A stretch of 64,000 nt of DNA from Deltaproteobacteria bacterium (GCA_007693595.1 REDI01000028.1:62001-126000), one strand, 5' to 3'; shown: positions 46,147 to 54,354, counted from the first letter of the stretch. A program made the numbers and translations. Notes: generated from the sequence alone by a model not told the origin.

Positions 46147-47942
46147 AGGCCTGCCTCCTCGGGAGCGTTGGGGCTCACCAGCCGACCGCCGCGCGCGGCC
46201 AGGAGTCGACGTGCCCCCCATAAGCCTAGCCCAGCAGCGAGGAAGGCGTCGCGGGTGAGCCCCGCTCCGACGGGCTGCCCAGGTTCCAGGACTACCATGG
46301 CACGCTCCTCGTCGACGCTGACCTCCATCGAGAGTCGAGATCCGCTCGGAAGCCCCGCTCCTACCGCTTGGAGGATCTGGGTCAAGGCGTGCCGTAGATC
46401 CTCGATCGAGACGCCGACCCGGACCTGAGTCGGCTCGCCAGACCAGACGAGCTCGACCCCGCGACGACGGAGCGCCGGTCGGACCAGTCCGATGACTTCG
46501 TCTAGGGCGTGATCCAGGGGAGTGTCAGCCTCGGAGGTGACCTCGCGGTGCTCAGAGAGACGGAGCATCGCGCCGGCGACCTCACGGCAGCGCTGCGCCT
46601 CGCGCTCGGCTTGGCGGATCAGCGGCTCGATCGCCGGCTCGCGCACCCGGTGCCTGAGAAGCTGGAGGCTGCCGATCACCGAGGTGAGAGGATTGTTCAG
46701 GTCGTGGGCCAGGCCTGCGCCGACCTCGGCGATGGCGGCGAGCTGTCCCGCACGCACCAGCTCGGCCTGAGCCGCTTGCAGGTCTCGGGTGCGCTCGTCA
46801 ACCCGGATCTCGAGGGCCCGGTTGGTGGCCTCGACCTCTTCGCGTCGGGCCTGCAGCTCCTCGAGGGTCTCGCTCAAGCGCTGGGCCATCTCGTTGAAGG
46901 CGCGGCCTAGATCTCCGATCTCATCGCCGGGTGCGAGGTCGACCCGCTGACTCAGATCGCCCTCAGCGAGCTGCCGGGTGGCGTCGCGGAGGGTGGCGAT
47001 GGGGCGCGAGAGGGTCCTCGATGCGAGAAAGCCCCCGATGACCGCGACCAGGATCGCAGCCAACAGCGCCAGGGCCAGCCGCAGCCGCAGGCTGACCCAG
47101 GCGGGATCGGGCAGGTCCGGCTCGGTCAACACGACCGTCCAGGGCACGCCGGGCACCGCCGCCAGCGCCCCCCTTCGAGCTTGGCCCTCGAGGGAGAGGC
47201 TCCCTTGACGCTGTTCGAGCAGGGGCCGGAGGAGCTGGCCGTCGACCGCAGGACCATGGCTGAGCACCTGCTCGCCCTGGCGGGTGAACAAGGCCCAGCC
47301 TCGCCCGTCGAAGGTCCGCTCGGCGAGCAGGATGTCGAGGTCGTCGAGCGCCAGGTCGACCGCGAGGGTGAGCGCATCGTCGAAGGGGCTCCGCGCGGCG
47401 AGCACCACCGCCGGGTCCGGATCGGGCGCTCCAGGTCGGGCTGGGGGCGGTCGGTAGGGCAGACCCAGCCGCACCTCACCCGGCGCCTCGGGGCGCGCGA
47501 GGTGCTTCAGGAACGTCTCGGCCCGACGGGAAGAACCCAGCGAGCGACTCGACAGTGGCGCATCGGCCGACAGAGGCGCATCGAGCCACACCGGGGGCAG
47601 CGGTCCGTCCTGTCCCAGGATGGGGCCTTTATCGTCGAGGAGGGCCACGGTGACGACCCCAGGAACGGCCCGATAGACCGAGCGCATCAGCCCGATCTTC
47701 ACCGGATCGGGTCGATCTGCCAGTCCAGGATAGAGCCGGGTCCAGCCCGACACGGCCTGCGCCTTGAGCTGCACCCAGCGCCCAATCTCGTCCGCGAGGG
47801 CGACACATTCACGCTCTAACGCTGCCTTTCTGGCGTTCGCCACCTGTGTCCCGGTGAGCTCCCAAGCTTGGAGGCTGATCACCGCCAGAGGCGCGACCGC
47901 GACCAACATCATCGCCAGCGCGAGCTTTTGCCATAGACGCAT
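46119..47942 (-). CDS. HAMP sensor histidine kinase with degenerate ATPase domain
   Basis: A 607-residue membrane protein. Helix 1 is at about 5-25 and helix 2 near 285-308 (LRLALALLAAILVAVIGGFLAS). The 260-residue periplasmic region between them looks like a Cache-type sensor. A HAMP domain (LSQRVDLAPGDEIGDLGRAFNEM) and coiled coil follow, then HisKA with AGLAHDLNNPLTSVIGS (His about residue 415). The ATPase domain is eroded: the N box reads ALTQILQAVGAG with no Asn, and the DxGxG box is replaced by LEPGQPVGAG, although GLGLWGARRLL resembles G2. It may therefore not bind ATP normally. It precedes the FecR-like gene with a 28-bp overlap. Confidence 0.82.
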   Translation of the reverse strand: MRLWQKLALAMMLVAVAPLAVISLQAWELTGTQVANARKAALERECVALADEIGRWVQLKAQAVSGWTRLYPGLADRPDPVKIGLMRSVYRAVPGVVTVALLDDKGPILGQDGPLPPVWLDAPLSADAPLSSRSLGSSRRAETFLKHLARPEAPGEVRLGLPYRPPPARPGAPDPDPAVVLAARSPFDDALTLAVDLALDDLDILLAERTFDGRGWALFTRQGEQVLSHGPAVDGQLLRPLLEQRQGSLSLEGQARRGALAAVPGVPWTVVLTEPDLPDPAWVSLRLRLALALLAAILVAVIGGFLASRTLSRPIATLRDATRQLAEGDLSQRVDLAPGDEIGDLGRAFNEMAQRLSETLEELQARREEVEATNRALEIRVDERTRDLQAAQAELVRAGQLAAIAEVGAGLAHDLNNPLTSVIGSLQLLRHRVREPAIEPLIRQAEREAQRCREVAGAMLRLSEHREVTSEADTPLDHALDEVIGLVRPALRRRGVELVWSGEPTQVRVGVSIEDLRHALTQILQAVGAGLPSGSRLSMEVSVDEERAMVVLEPGQPVGAGLTRDAFLAAGLGLWGARRLLAARGGRLVSPNAPEEAGLWRVELPRA

Positions 47943-47979
47943 GACAGGGACGTAACCCGCTGCTTTCAGCGCGTAGGGC

Positions 47980-49134
47980 TCAGGCGACCGGCAGCCGGAC
48001 CGTGAAGCACGCGCCGCCCTCGGGCGCCTCGTCGACGTAGATGGTGCCCCGGTACTTGGTGACGAGGCGATAGACGATGTTCAGCCCCAGGCCGGTGCCT
48101 TCGCCAGGCGCCTTGGTCGTGTAGAAGGGATCGAAGATGCGCGAGCGCTTGTCGAGGGGCACGCCGGGGCCATCGTCGCGCACCTCGAGAACCACGAACG
48201 AGGTAGCCTGCGAGAGCGCGACTCGGACCTTCTCGCCTCCGGCCCCTTCGGACGCGTCGAGGGCGTTCTTGATCAGGTTGACCAGGATCTGTTGCAGCTC
48301 GTTCGCTTGAGCCCGGACCGCGAACGGGCCTTCCCCCAGCTCGACCTGTACCTCGGATCGCGCCTGGGTCGATCGCTTGACCAATCGAACGCTATCGGTC
48401 AAGACCTCGGACAGATCGATGGAGGCGAGGTGCGTGTCATCGCTGGTTCGCGCGTAGGAGGTCAGATCGGTCACGATGTCGCGGATCGAGCGGCTGTACG
48501 TCACGATCTCTTCGGCGTAGCCACGCACGATCCCGAGGTCGTCTTCGTCGATCATGGCTTGGGCGAGACCCAGGATCCCGAACAAGGGGGAGCGGATCTC
48601 GTGGGCCACACCCGCCGCCAAGGTGCCGATGCCGGCCAGCTTCTCGGACTGAACGAGCTCTTGCTGGGTCTTCTTGAGCTCGTCCAGAGAGCACTGGAGT
48701 TCCTCGTTCTTGGTCTGGAGGGCCTGGAGAAGCTCGCGGTTCTGGCGCACCATGCGCCGACGCTCAAAGGCCTGGAGAACCTTGCGGCGGACGTCATAGA
48801 TGTCGCGGGGAGGCTTGACGAGGTAGTCGAAGACCCCCAGCTCCATGGCTTGGAGGGCGGTCTCGAGTGAGGCGTAGCCCGTGATGACGATGGCCTCGAC
48901 CTCGGGATCACGGTCGCGGGCGAGACGGATGAGCTCGAGTCCACCGATGTCGGGAAGGTTCTTGTCGGTGAGCAGGACGTCCGCCCCAGCCTCGAGGGCC
49001 TGCCGTCCGGCCTCGCCGGTCGGACAACCGATCACATCGAAGGCGTCTTCATCGAAGATCGAAGTGAGGAGTTGGAGGATGACCGGCTCGTCTTCGACGA
49101 TGACCAAGCGCTCCTGCGTGTCAGGGGTCGCCAT
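47980..49134 (-). CDS. response-regulator receiver / histidine kinase hybrid
   Basis: A 384-residue soluble signalling protein. The receiver domain (about 8-125) begins LVIVEDEPVILQLL, has the phospho-acceptor Asp in VLLTDKNLPDIGGL (about residue 57) and the conserved Lys in DYLVKPP. A coiled coil follows, then HisKA with VAHEIRSPLFGILGLAQ (His about 179). The complete ATPase has NELQQILVNLIKNALDASEG, VRDDGPGVPLDKRSRIFDPFYTTK and GTGLGLNIVYRLV. An N-terminal receiver before a kinase is typical of proteins acting in the middle of a phosphorelay. It sits 37 bp upstream of the degenerate membrane kinase gene and could supply the missing catalytic function. No DNA-binding output domain is present. 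Confidence 0.92.
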   Translation of the reverse strand: MATPDTQERLVIVEDEPVILQLLTSIFDEDAFDVIGCPTGEAGRQALEAGADVLLTDKNLPDIGGLELIRLARDRDPEVEAIVITGYASLETALQAMELGVFDYLVKPPRDIYDVRRKVLQAFERRRMVRQNRELLQALQTKNEELQCSLDELKKTQQELVQSEKLAGIGTLAAGVAHEIRSPLFGILGLAQAMIDEDDLGIVRGYAEEIVTYSRSIRDIVTDLTSYARTSDDTHLASIDLSEVLTDSVRLVKRSTQARSEVQVELGEGPFAVRAQANELQQILVNLIKNALDASEGAGGEKVRVALSQATSFVVLEVRDDGPGVPLDKRSRIFDPFYTTKAPGEGTGLGLNIVYRLVTKYRGTIYVDEAPEGGACFTVRLPVA

Positions 49135-49146
49135 GGACGCTCCGGG

Positions 49147-49743
49147 TCAGTCGCGTTGGTCGACGGTGCCGTCGTAGTTGCTGTCACGCCCGGAGCGCAC
49201 AACCCGACCTTCGGAGTCGAACTTTTCCCAGTGGTCGATGATGCCATCGCCGTTCGTGTCGCGCTCCTTCCGGACCACGCGACCTTCGCGGTAGGTGATG
49301 AAGATGTTGGGACGGCCGTCGTAGGTGGTGTCGATCTCGGTAAACACGCGCTCGGGCTTGCCGTCTCCGTTGACGTCTTGGTAGTGGTCCCAGATGTCGA
49401 TCTTGCCGTCGAAGTCACCGTCGAACTCTTCGAGGGTGAGCATGCCCGAGTCGTCGAACCAGGAGCGCGCGTCGATGGAGCCGTCGCGGTTGAGATCGGT
49501 GTCCTTGCGGACGAGGATCCTGGAGCCGTCACTGCGAACGCGGTAATAGTTGAAGATCTCGGCTTGCCCGTCGTTATTGAGGTCGATCTCCTCGAGGATG
49601 AGGCCGTCGGGCAGGGTACGCTCGCGGACGGCGTCGCGGTGGGGGTTGGCCGAGCGCATGACGTCGCCCGAGTTCTTGTTCTTGCCAGCACACCCCCCGG
49701 TGAGGAGGAGAGCCAAGATCGCGGTGGTGCAGCGCAGACGCAT
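49147..49743 (-). CDS. lipoprotein with dockerin-like calcium loops
   Basis: A 198-residue lipoprotein (signal TTAILALLLTGGC, Cys18). The mature part is almost entirely short repeats of about 18-25 residues containing Asp-rich loops of the DxNxDGxxD type: DLNNDGQAE, DLNRDGSID, DGDFDGKID, DVNGDGKPE, DTNGDGIID and DSNYDGTVD, separated by aromatic strands such as FNYYRVRSDG and IWDHYQDV. These match EF-hand or dockerin calcium sites and suggest a calcium-dependent surface or periplasmic protein. I choose the ATG at 49743 because it begins the signal peptide; the ribosome site there is weak. A promoter-like sequence lies 34 bp upstream, making this the first gene of the seven-gene array. Confidence 0.83.
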   Translation of the reverse strand: MRLRCTTAILALLLTGGCAGKNKNSGDVMRSANPHRDAVRERTLPDGLILEEIDLNNDGQAEIFNYYRVRSDGSRILVRKDTDLNRDGSIDARSWFDDSGMLTLEEFDGDFDGKIDIWDHYQDVNGDGKPERVFTEIDTTYDGRPNIFITYREGRVVRKERDTNGDGIIDHWEKFDSEGRVVRSGRDSNYDGTVDQRD

Positions 49744-49776
49744 GGGCGGGAGGCCTCGAAGGTTGATCACCCCGCC

Positions 49777-49804
49777 ATTGTAGTGCGTTCCGCGCCGGTC
49801 GCAA
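49777..49804 (-). promoter_or_regulatory. sigma-70-like promoter ahead of the seven-gene array
   Basis: On the minus strand TTGCGA (49804-49799) and TACAAT (49782-49777) are 16 bp apart, matching the consensus at 4/6 and 5/6 positions, a good score for such GC-rich DNA. Transcription would start near 49770, about 27 nt before the ATG of the calcium-loop lipoprotein. It lies in the 92-bp gap after trmL, which supports treating trmL as a separate unit. Confidence 0.5.
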
Positions 49805-49835
49805 GACAAAGCCATCACCTTGTCGCGCCGCGCGC

Positions 49836-50315
49836 TCAGCCTGGGTCGTCGACATGCCACCCTGGCCGAACCGAACGCAGCGCGTGATAAACCCCGATGG
49901 CGACCGCGTTGGACAGGTTCAGTGAGCGCACCGCGCCAGGGAGCGGCAGCCGCACCGAGGGGACGCGCGCGATCACCGCATCGGGAAGCCCACGGGTCTC
50001 GCGGCCAAAGAGCAGCACCACCCCCTGGGGATACTCGACTTGGGTGTAGAGGCTGGCTCCTCGGGTCGAGAAGGCGACGACCGGCCGCCCCTCTGCCCAT
50101 CGCCAGAAGGACTCCGCGTCGGAGTGCTCCTGCAGGTCCACGGAAGACCAGTAGTCGAGCCCCGCGCGCCGCACCGCCTTCTCGGAGATGTCGAAGCCCA
50201 GCGGGTGGACCAGGTGAAGGCGCGCTCTCACCCCGGCCGCAAGGCGCGCGATATTTCCCGTGTTGCCTGGGATTTCTGGGTTCATCAACGCGATGTGCAA
50301 GCTCGGATCGTTCAC
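49836..50315 (-). CDS. trmL: tRNA (cytidine(34)/uridine(34)-2'-O)-methyltransferase
   Basis: A SPOUT-class methyltransferase that methylates the 2'-O of the wobble base of certain tRNA-Leu. The GTG at 50315, with GGAG 5 bp upstream, gives 159 residues, the normal length; a longer ATG start would collide with the divergent kinase gene. IALMNPEIPGNTGNIARLAAG near the start binds the tRNA/SAM side. LLFGRETRGLPD and VRLPLPGAVRSLNLSNAVAIGVYHAL are the trefoil-knot SAM motifs 2 and 3. The identification is strong. The gene is upstream of the seven-gene signalling array on the same strand, but that array has its own promoter-like sequence. Confidence 0.95.
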   Translation of the reverse strand: MNDPSLHIALMNPEIPGNTGNIARLAAGVRARLHLVHPLGFDISEKAVRRAGLDYWSSVDLQEHSDAESFWRWAEGRPVVAFSTRGASLYTQVEYPQGVVLLFGRETRGLPDAVIARVPSVRLPLPGAVRSLNLSNAVAIGVYHALRSVRPGWHVDDPG

Positions 50316-50360
50316 GGGGGCTCCGGTCGGTTGGGGAGGCGGGCGCGCTCGCGCCACTCC

Positions 50361-50369
50361 TGCTATCGT
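50361..50369 (+). promoter_or_regulatory. extended -10-like element next to the kinase start
   Basis: TGCTATCGT fits TGnTATnnT. If used, transcription would begin around 50376, only about 4 nt before the kinase ATG at 50380, giving a nearly leaderless mRNA. No -35 match and no ribosome site are seen. A similar arrangement occurs before the gene at 19901 (TGCTACCCT). Confidence 0.3.
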
Positions 50370-50379
50370 CTTGGGCGTC

Positions 50380-51882
50380 ATGGCCCTACCCCCACCCGCA
50401 GATCTCGGTCCCTACCAGCCGGTGCGCATGCTCGCCTCGGGGGCGCAGTCTTCGGTCTGGCTCGCCGACAGCACCCATGGGGAGCTCGCGGTCAAGGTCC
50501 CCCGCACCGAGGAGGGGGTCGAGGCCCTCAAGCGCGAGATCGCTCTCTTCGAGAAGCTCGACCTCCCAGGGCTCGTCCCCTTGGTCGACCACGATCCTGA
50601 CGCGCGCTGGATGGCCATGGAGCGGATCGACGGCTCCCCCATCGATCAGTGGGCGAGCGGCCAGTCCGATCAGGCCATCGTCGAGATCGCACGCTCCCTC
50701 GTGGAGATCTTGCAGGGCCTGCACGCCCAGGGCGTGGTCCACGGCGACCTCAAGCCCGACAACGTGCTGGTCACACCGCAAGGCAAGGTCTATCTCCTGG
50801 ATCTGGGCATCGCGAGCCTCACCGACGAGGCTCGGTCAGGATTCCGCGGGACCCTCGGTTACGCCGCGCCCGAGGTCCTTCAAGGCGAGCCCGCGACCGA
50901 GCGATCCGACCTCTACGGCCTCGGCGCTTTGCTCTATCGCTGCCTCGCGCAACGCGACCCCTTCGAGAGCAACGACCCCTCCGCCCTGGCCTACCTGCCC
51001 ATGGTCACGCTCCCTCTCCCGCCCTCCACCTGGCGACCAGGGCTCCCCTTCGACCTCGAAGAGACCGTGCTCAAGCTGCTCTCCCGAGACCCGGCCAAGC
51101 GACCTCCCGACGCGCGCGCGGTCGAGACTGAGCTTCAGGTCATCGACGAGGAGCCCGCTCACTGGGTGATCGGCATGGAAGAGCAGCGCGACGAGCTCGC
51201 GCGTGCGGTCGTCCGTGCCGCCGACGGCGAGACCCAGGTGGTCTGCGTCTACGGAACGCCGGGGAGCGGTCGTCGAACCTTGATCACCGAGGCGACCCAA
51301 GCAGCGCGCCGGCTCGGCATGGCGGCCGTCGAGCTCCAAGACCTCGACGATACCTTCTTCAAGAAGGCCTTGAGCGGGGCTCAGCCGGTGCTCATCGTCG
51401 CTCGTGGACGTCAGCGGCGCGCGGTCGAGGTCGCTCGCGCCCTTCTCAAGGCCAAGGCCGCCGCCTTGATGCTGTTTCACAGCGAGCGTCCGATCCCCAG
51501 CCTAGGGGATCGGGCCGGCCACCTCAGCCCCCCTCCCCTCGGGCCCGTCGACGTCTCGCGCCTCGCGCGTCACATGCGGGTCGATCCCGCGCTGGCCGAA
51601 CAGGCCTGGCTGACCTGGGCCGGCCACCCAGGAGCGGTGCTGGGGGCCTTGCGGCGAGCCTTGCCTCACTACGACCCCAGCGACACCGAGCACCTCAGCT
51701 CCGAGGCCCTCCAGATCCTCGAGCACCTCGAAGACAAAGGACCGATCGACGTCCACGACCTCGCGGAGCGTTTTCGCATCGATCCACACACCCTGCTCGA
51801 CCACTGCGCCGTGCTGCTGGCAGAGGATCGTGTCGTCGCCGAACAAGGGATGATCTCGCTCGTGGGGGCTTCCCATGGCTGA
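50380..51882 (+). CDS. Ser/Thr kinase fused to degenerate P-loop ATPase-like domain
   Basis: A 500-residue cytoplasmic protein beginning at an ATG just ahead of the kinase domain (YQPVRMLASGAQSSVWLA). The beta-3 Lys is in GELAVKVPR (about 43). The catalytic loop is HGDLKPDN (near 124, HRD replaced by HGD) and the metal loop is DLG rather than DFG, then GTLGYAAPEVL. The C-terminal half (about 265-500) has VCVYGTPGSGRRTLITEA near 286, a Walker A-like loop in which the Lys is Arg, and ends in helical winged-helix-like segments (LQILEHLEDKGPIDVHDLAERFRIDP). It may be an AAA_16/STAND-like regulator unable to hydrolyse ATP normally. It overlaps the acyltransferase gene by 8 bp. Confidence 0.82.
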   Translation: MALPPPADLGPYQPVRMLASGAQSSVWLADSTHGELAVKVPRTEEGVEALKREIALFEKLDLPGLVPLVDHDPDARWMAMERIDGSPIDQWASGQSDQAIVEIARSLVEILQGLHAQGVVHGDLKPDNVLVTPQGKVYLLDLGIASLTDEARSGFRGTLGYAAPEVLQGEPATERSDLYGLGALLYRCLAQRDPFESNDPSALAYLPMVTLPLPPSTWRPGLPFDLEETVLKLLSRDPAKRPPDARAVETELQVIDEEPAHWVIGMEEQRDELARAVVRAADGETQVVCVYGTPGSGRRTLITEATQAARRLGMAAVELQDLDDTFFKKALSGAQPVLIVARGRQRRAVEVARALLKAKAAALMLFHSERPIPSLGDRAGHLSPPPLGPVDVSRLARHMRVDPALAEQAWLTWAGHPGAVLGALRRALPHYDPSDTEHLSSEALQILEHLEDKGPIDVHDLAERFRIDPHTLLDHCAVLLAEDRVVAEQGMISLVGASHG

Positions 51883-53452
51883 GCGCTCCACCCCCCTCTT
51901 TCAGCCTCAACCCGCGGAGCGGTGGATCCACGATCTGCTCCGCCGCGCCCAGCGACGTCTCGACGCCCTCGATGAGGCCGAGCGGGTGGCCGTCCTCGAG
52001 GACGCCCTCTACCAGGAGCGGCAGCGTCTCAAGCGCGAGGACCCCGTCCCCGAAGAGATCGAAGCCCTCGACCGGCTCGCCCACGCCCTCCTCCGCGATG
52101 GGCAGCGAGAGCAGGTCGACGCGGCCCTCACCCTTGTGGCTCGCTGGGGCGACGAGATCCACGGCCGGTTCTCGCCCAGGGTCTATCGCATCGCGACCCG
52201 ACTCCTCCCCAAGGCGATCACAGGCATGCTCTCGGAGCGGCCCCGCTCCCTCTACGGCCTGCGGCACTGGGACCTGAACATCGAGAGACGGCTCCGGGTC
52301 GACGGCGATCTCGCCTTTCTCCAGCAGCTCACGCGCGAGGCCACCCTCATCCTCGCCCCGACCCACGTCTCGAACCTCGACAGCCCGCTGCTCGGCTTGG
52401 CCCTCTACAAGGCAGGACTGCCACCCTTCGTCTACGGCGCAGGGCTCAACCTCTTCGAGAATCCCTTAGTCGGGTGGTGGCTCCGCCGACTCGGCGCGTA
52501 TACCGTCGACCGGAAGAAGCGCGCTGAGCTCTACAAAGACACTCTCAAGGACTACTCCGTCTTGTGCCTGCGAAACGGCTTGCACTCGCTCTTCTTCCCT
52601 GGGGGTACTCGCTGCCGCTCGGGTGAGATCGAGTCCAACCTCAAGAAGGGCTTGCTCGGCACCGGACTTGAGGCCTGGCAAGAGAACCTGGAACAAGGCG
52701 TGGAGCAGCCCGAGATCTACGTCGTCCCCTGCACCCTGTCCTACGAGCTCGTGCTCGAGGCCCCGACCCTCATCGACGACCACCTCGCCGAGGTCGGGCG
52801 TCAGCGATACATCATCGAAGACGATGAGTTCAGCAGCCCGCGGGTGGTCGCGACCTTCTTCAAGCGCCTGCTCGACCTCGACTCCCCGGTCGTGTGCCGC
52901 TTCGGTTCCCCCCTCGATCTGGTGGGCAACCCCATCCCCCGCGATCCCGTGGAGCGGGCCGAGGCCGCCAAGCGCCGTCGCCGCTACGTCACCGATCGCG
53001 ACGGCAAGGTCGAGCGCGACCTCCAACGCGATTTCCGCTACACCGACCGTCTGACCGACGCTCTGGTCCAGGCCTACCGACGTGACTCCCACATCATGAT
53101 CACCCACCTCGTCGCGCGGGTGGCCTGGACGATGCTCAGCGAGCGCCGTCAGACCGATGACCCCTTCCGGCTGGTCCAAGTCGAAGCAGCCGGACGCTTC
53201 CTCGAGCGTCGGGCCCTGCTCCTTCGACTCGAGAAGGCCATGAAGGCCGCGCGTCAAGGCGCCCAGAAGGGACGCTTCCATCACAATCTTCCGCGCACCG
53301 CCACCGAGGTCCTCCAGATCGCCCTGACCCACTTCGCCTCCTTCCACAAGTCGCGGGCCCTCGCGGACCACGGAGACGACGTCGTCATCGAAGATCCACG
53401 GCTCTGTCTTTACTACCAGAACCGTCTCGCCAACCTTCCGCTCGAGGTCTGA
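51875..53452 (+). CDS. PlsB-like glycerol-3-phosphate/DHAP acyltransferase family protein
   Basis: A 525-residue acyltransferase-fold protein. Block I ILAPTHVSNLDSP (near 163) has the catalytic His and Asp four residues apart (HxxxxD). Block II is LRRLGAYTVDRKKR. Block III is LFFPGGTRCRSGEI (near 242), where the usual EGxRSR Glu is Gly. Block IV is YVVPCTLSYELVLE. The spacing and long helical N- and C-terminal regions resemble PlsB and related GPATs, which transfer acyl groups to the sn-1 position of glycerol 3-phosphate. No transmembrane helix is obvious. It is coupled to the kinase upstream and to a GpsA-like gene 2 bp downstream, which supports a glycerolipid connection. Confidence 0.8.
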   Translation: MAERSTPLFQPQPAERWIHDLLRRAQRRLDALDEAERVAVLEDALYQERQRLKREDPVPEEIEALDRLAHALLRDGQREQVDAALTLVARWGDEIHGRFSPRVYRIATRLLPKAITGMLSERPRSLYGLRHWDLNIERRLRVDGDLAFLQQLTREATLILAPTHVSNLDSPLLGLALYKAGLPPFVYGAGLNLFENPLVGWWLRRLGAYTVDRKKRAELYKDTLKDYSVLCLRNGLHSLFFPGGTRCRSGEIESNLKKGLLGTGLEAWQENLEQGVEQPEIYVVPCTLSYELVLEAPTLIDDHLAEVGRQRYIIEDDEFSSPRVVATFFKRLLDLDSPVVCRFGSPLDLVGNPIPRDPVERAEAAKRRRRYVTDRDGKVERDLQRDFRYTDRLTDALVQAYRRDSHIMITHLVARVAWTMLSERRQTDDPFRLVQVEAAGRFLERRALLLRLEKAMKAARQGAQKGRFHHNLPRTATEVLQIALTHFASFHKSRALADHGDDVVIEDPRLCLYYQNRLANLPLEV

Positions 53453-53454
53453 GC

Positions 53455-54354
53455 ATGCGTGTAGGGATCCTCGGCGGTGGGCAGTGGGGTCAGGCGCTCG
53501 CGCGGCTGGTCCTCGCGGCGGGTCATGAGCCCTGGATCGCTTACCACGGCGAAAAACCTCCCCATGTGCTGCCCTCCACCAGCGACCCACCTGCGGTCAC
53601 CGAGGCCTGCGACCTGATCCTGGTCGCGGTGAGCGGGGCCAGGCTCCGGGAGTCGATCCGAATGGCGCGACCTCACCCAGGCAACCGGGTGGTGGTCGCA
53701 GGGCGTGGGATTGAGCCCGGTACCGGCGTGTGGCTCACCGAGGTCGTGCGACAGGAGTGCGATGCGGTCCGCGTGGGTGCACTCGGTGGGCCCGCACCCG
53801 TCGACGAGATCCTCAACGGGGGCCTGTGCGCCGGCGTCATCGCCAGCCCCTACGACGAGGTCTGCAAGCTGGCGGTGGAGGCCCTGCACAGCACCCGCTA
53901 CCGGGTCTATGCCTCCGCCGACCTCGCCGGGATCCAGCTCACGGGCGCCACGGTGCCGGTGCTGGCGGCCCTGATCGGCATGGCCCGCTCCTTGCCTGGT
54001 GCAGGCGTCGGCGTGCACGCCATGGTGCTCTCGCGCGGCCTCGCCGAGACCGGCCGACTCGCGACCGCGATCGGCGCTGAGGAGTCCACCCTCTTCGGCC
54101 TCGCGGGGGTTGGCGACCTCATCGCGGTCCACGCACGTCGGGGTTCGCCCTACTTCGAGGCGGGCGTCGCCCTCGCCGAGCAGCGACCCGCTGACGGCCC
54201 CTGGGGTATCGCCGAGGCCTTGCTCAAGCTCGCCTCGGAGCACCGGGTCGAGCTCCCCCTCACCGAAACCCTGCTGCGCGTGCAACGAGGCGGGGATCCG
54301 GTGGCCGCGATCCACGAGCTCATGAGCCGGCAGAGCGCGCGTGAGCATCGCTGA
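53455..54354 (+). CDS. GpsA-like glycerol-3-phosphate dehydrogenase homologue, catalytic lysines missing
   Basis: A 299-residue protein of the NAD(P)-dependent glycerol-3-phosphate dehydrogenase family, shorter than the usual 330-340. The N-terminal dinucleotide fold GILGGGQWGQALARLVLAAGH (3-23) is intact. The region equivalent to KGxE reads GRGIEPGTG (Lys to Arg), GPxFAxE is GGPAPVDE, and GGAxKNVxAI is TGATVPVLAAL, so both catalytic lysines are lost. SRGLAE near 208 and LAGVGDLIA survive, but the SRNRxxG loop is altered. It probably does not reduce DHAP and may sense or bind a related ligand, or act on another substrate. It overlaps the zincin-like gene by 14 bp. Confidence 0.82.
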   Translation: MRVGILGGGQWGQALARLVLAAGHEPWIAYHGEKPPHVLPSTSDPPAVTEACDLILVAVSGARLRESIRMARPHPGNRVVVAGRGIEPGTGVWLTEVVRQECDAVRVGALGGPAPVDEILNGGLCAGVIASPYDEVCKLAVEALHSTRYRVYASADLAGIQLTGATVPVLAALIGMARSLPGAGVGVHAMVLSRGLAETGRLATAIGAEESTLFGLAGVGDLIAVHARRGSPYFEAGVALAEQRPADGPWGIAEALLKLASEHRVELPLTETLLRVQRGGDPVAAIHELMSRQSAREHR

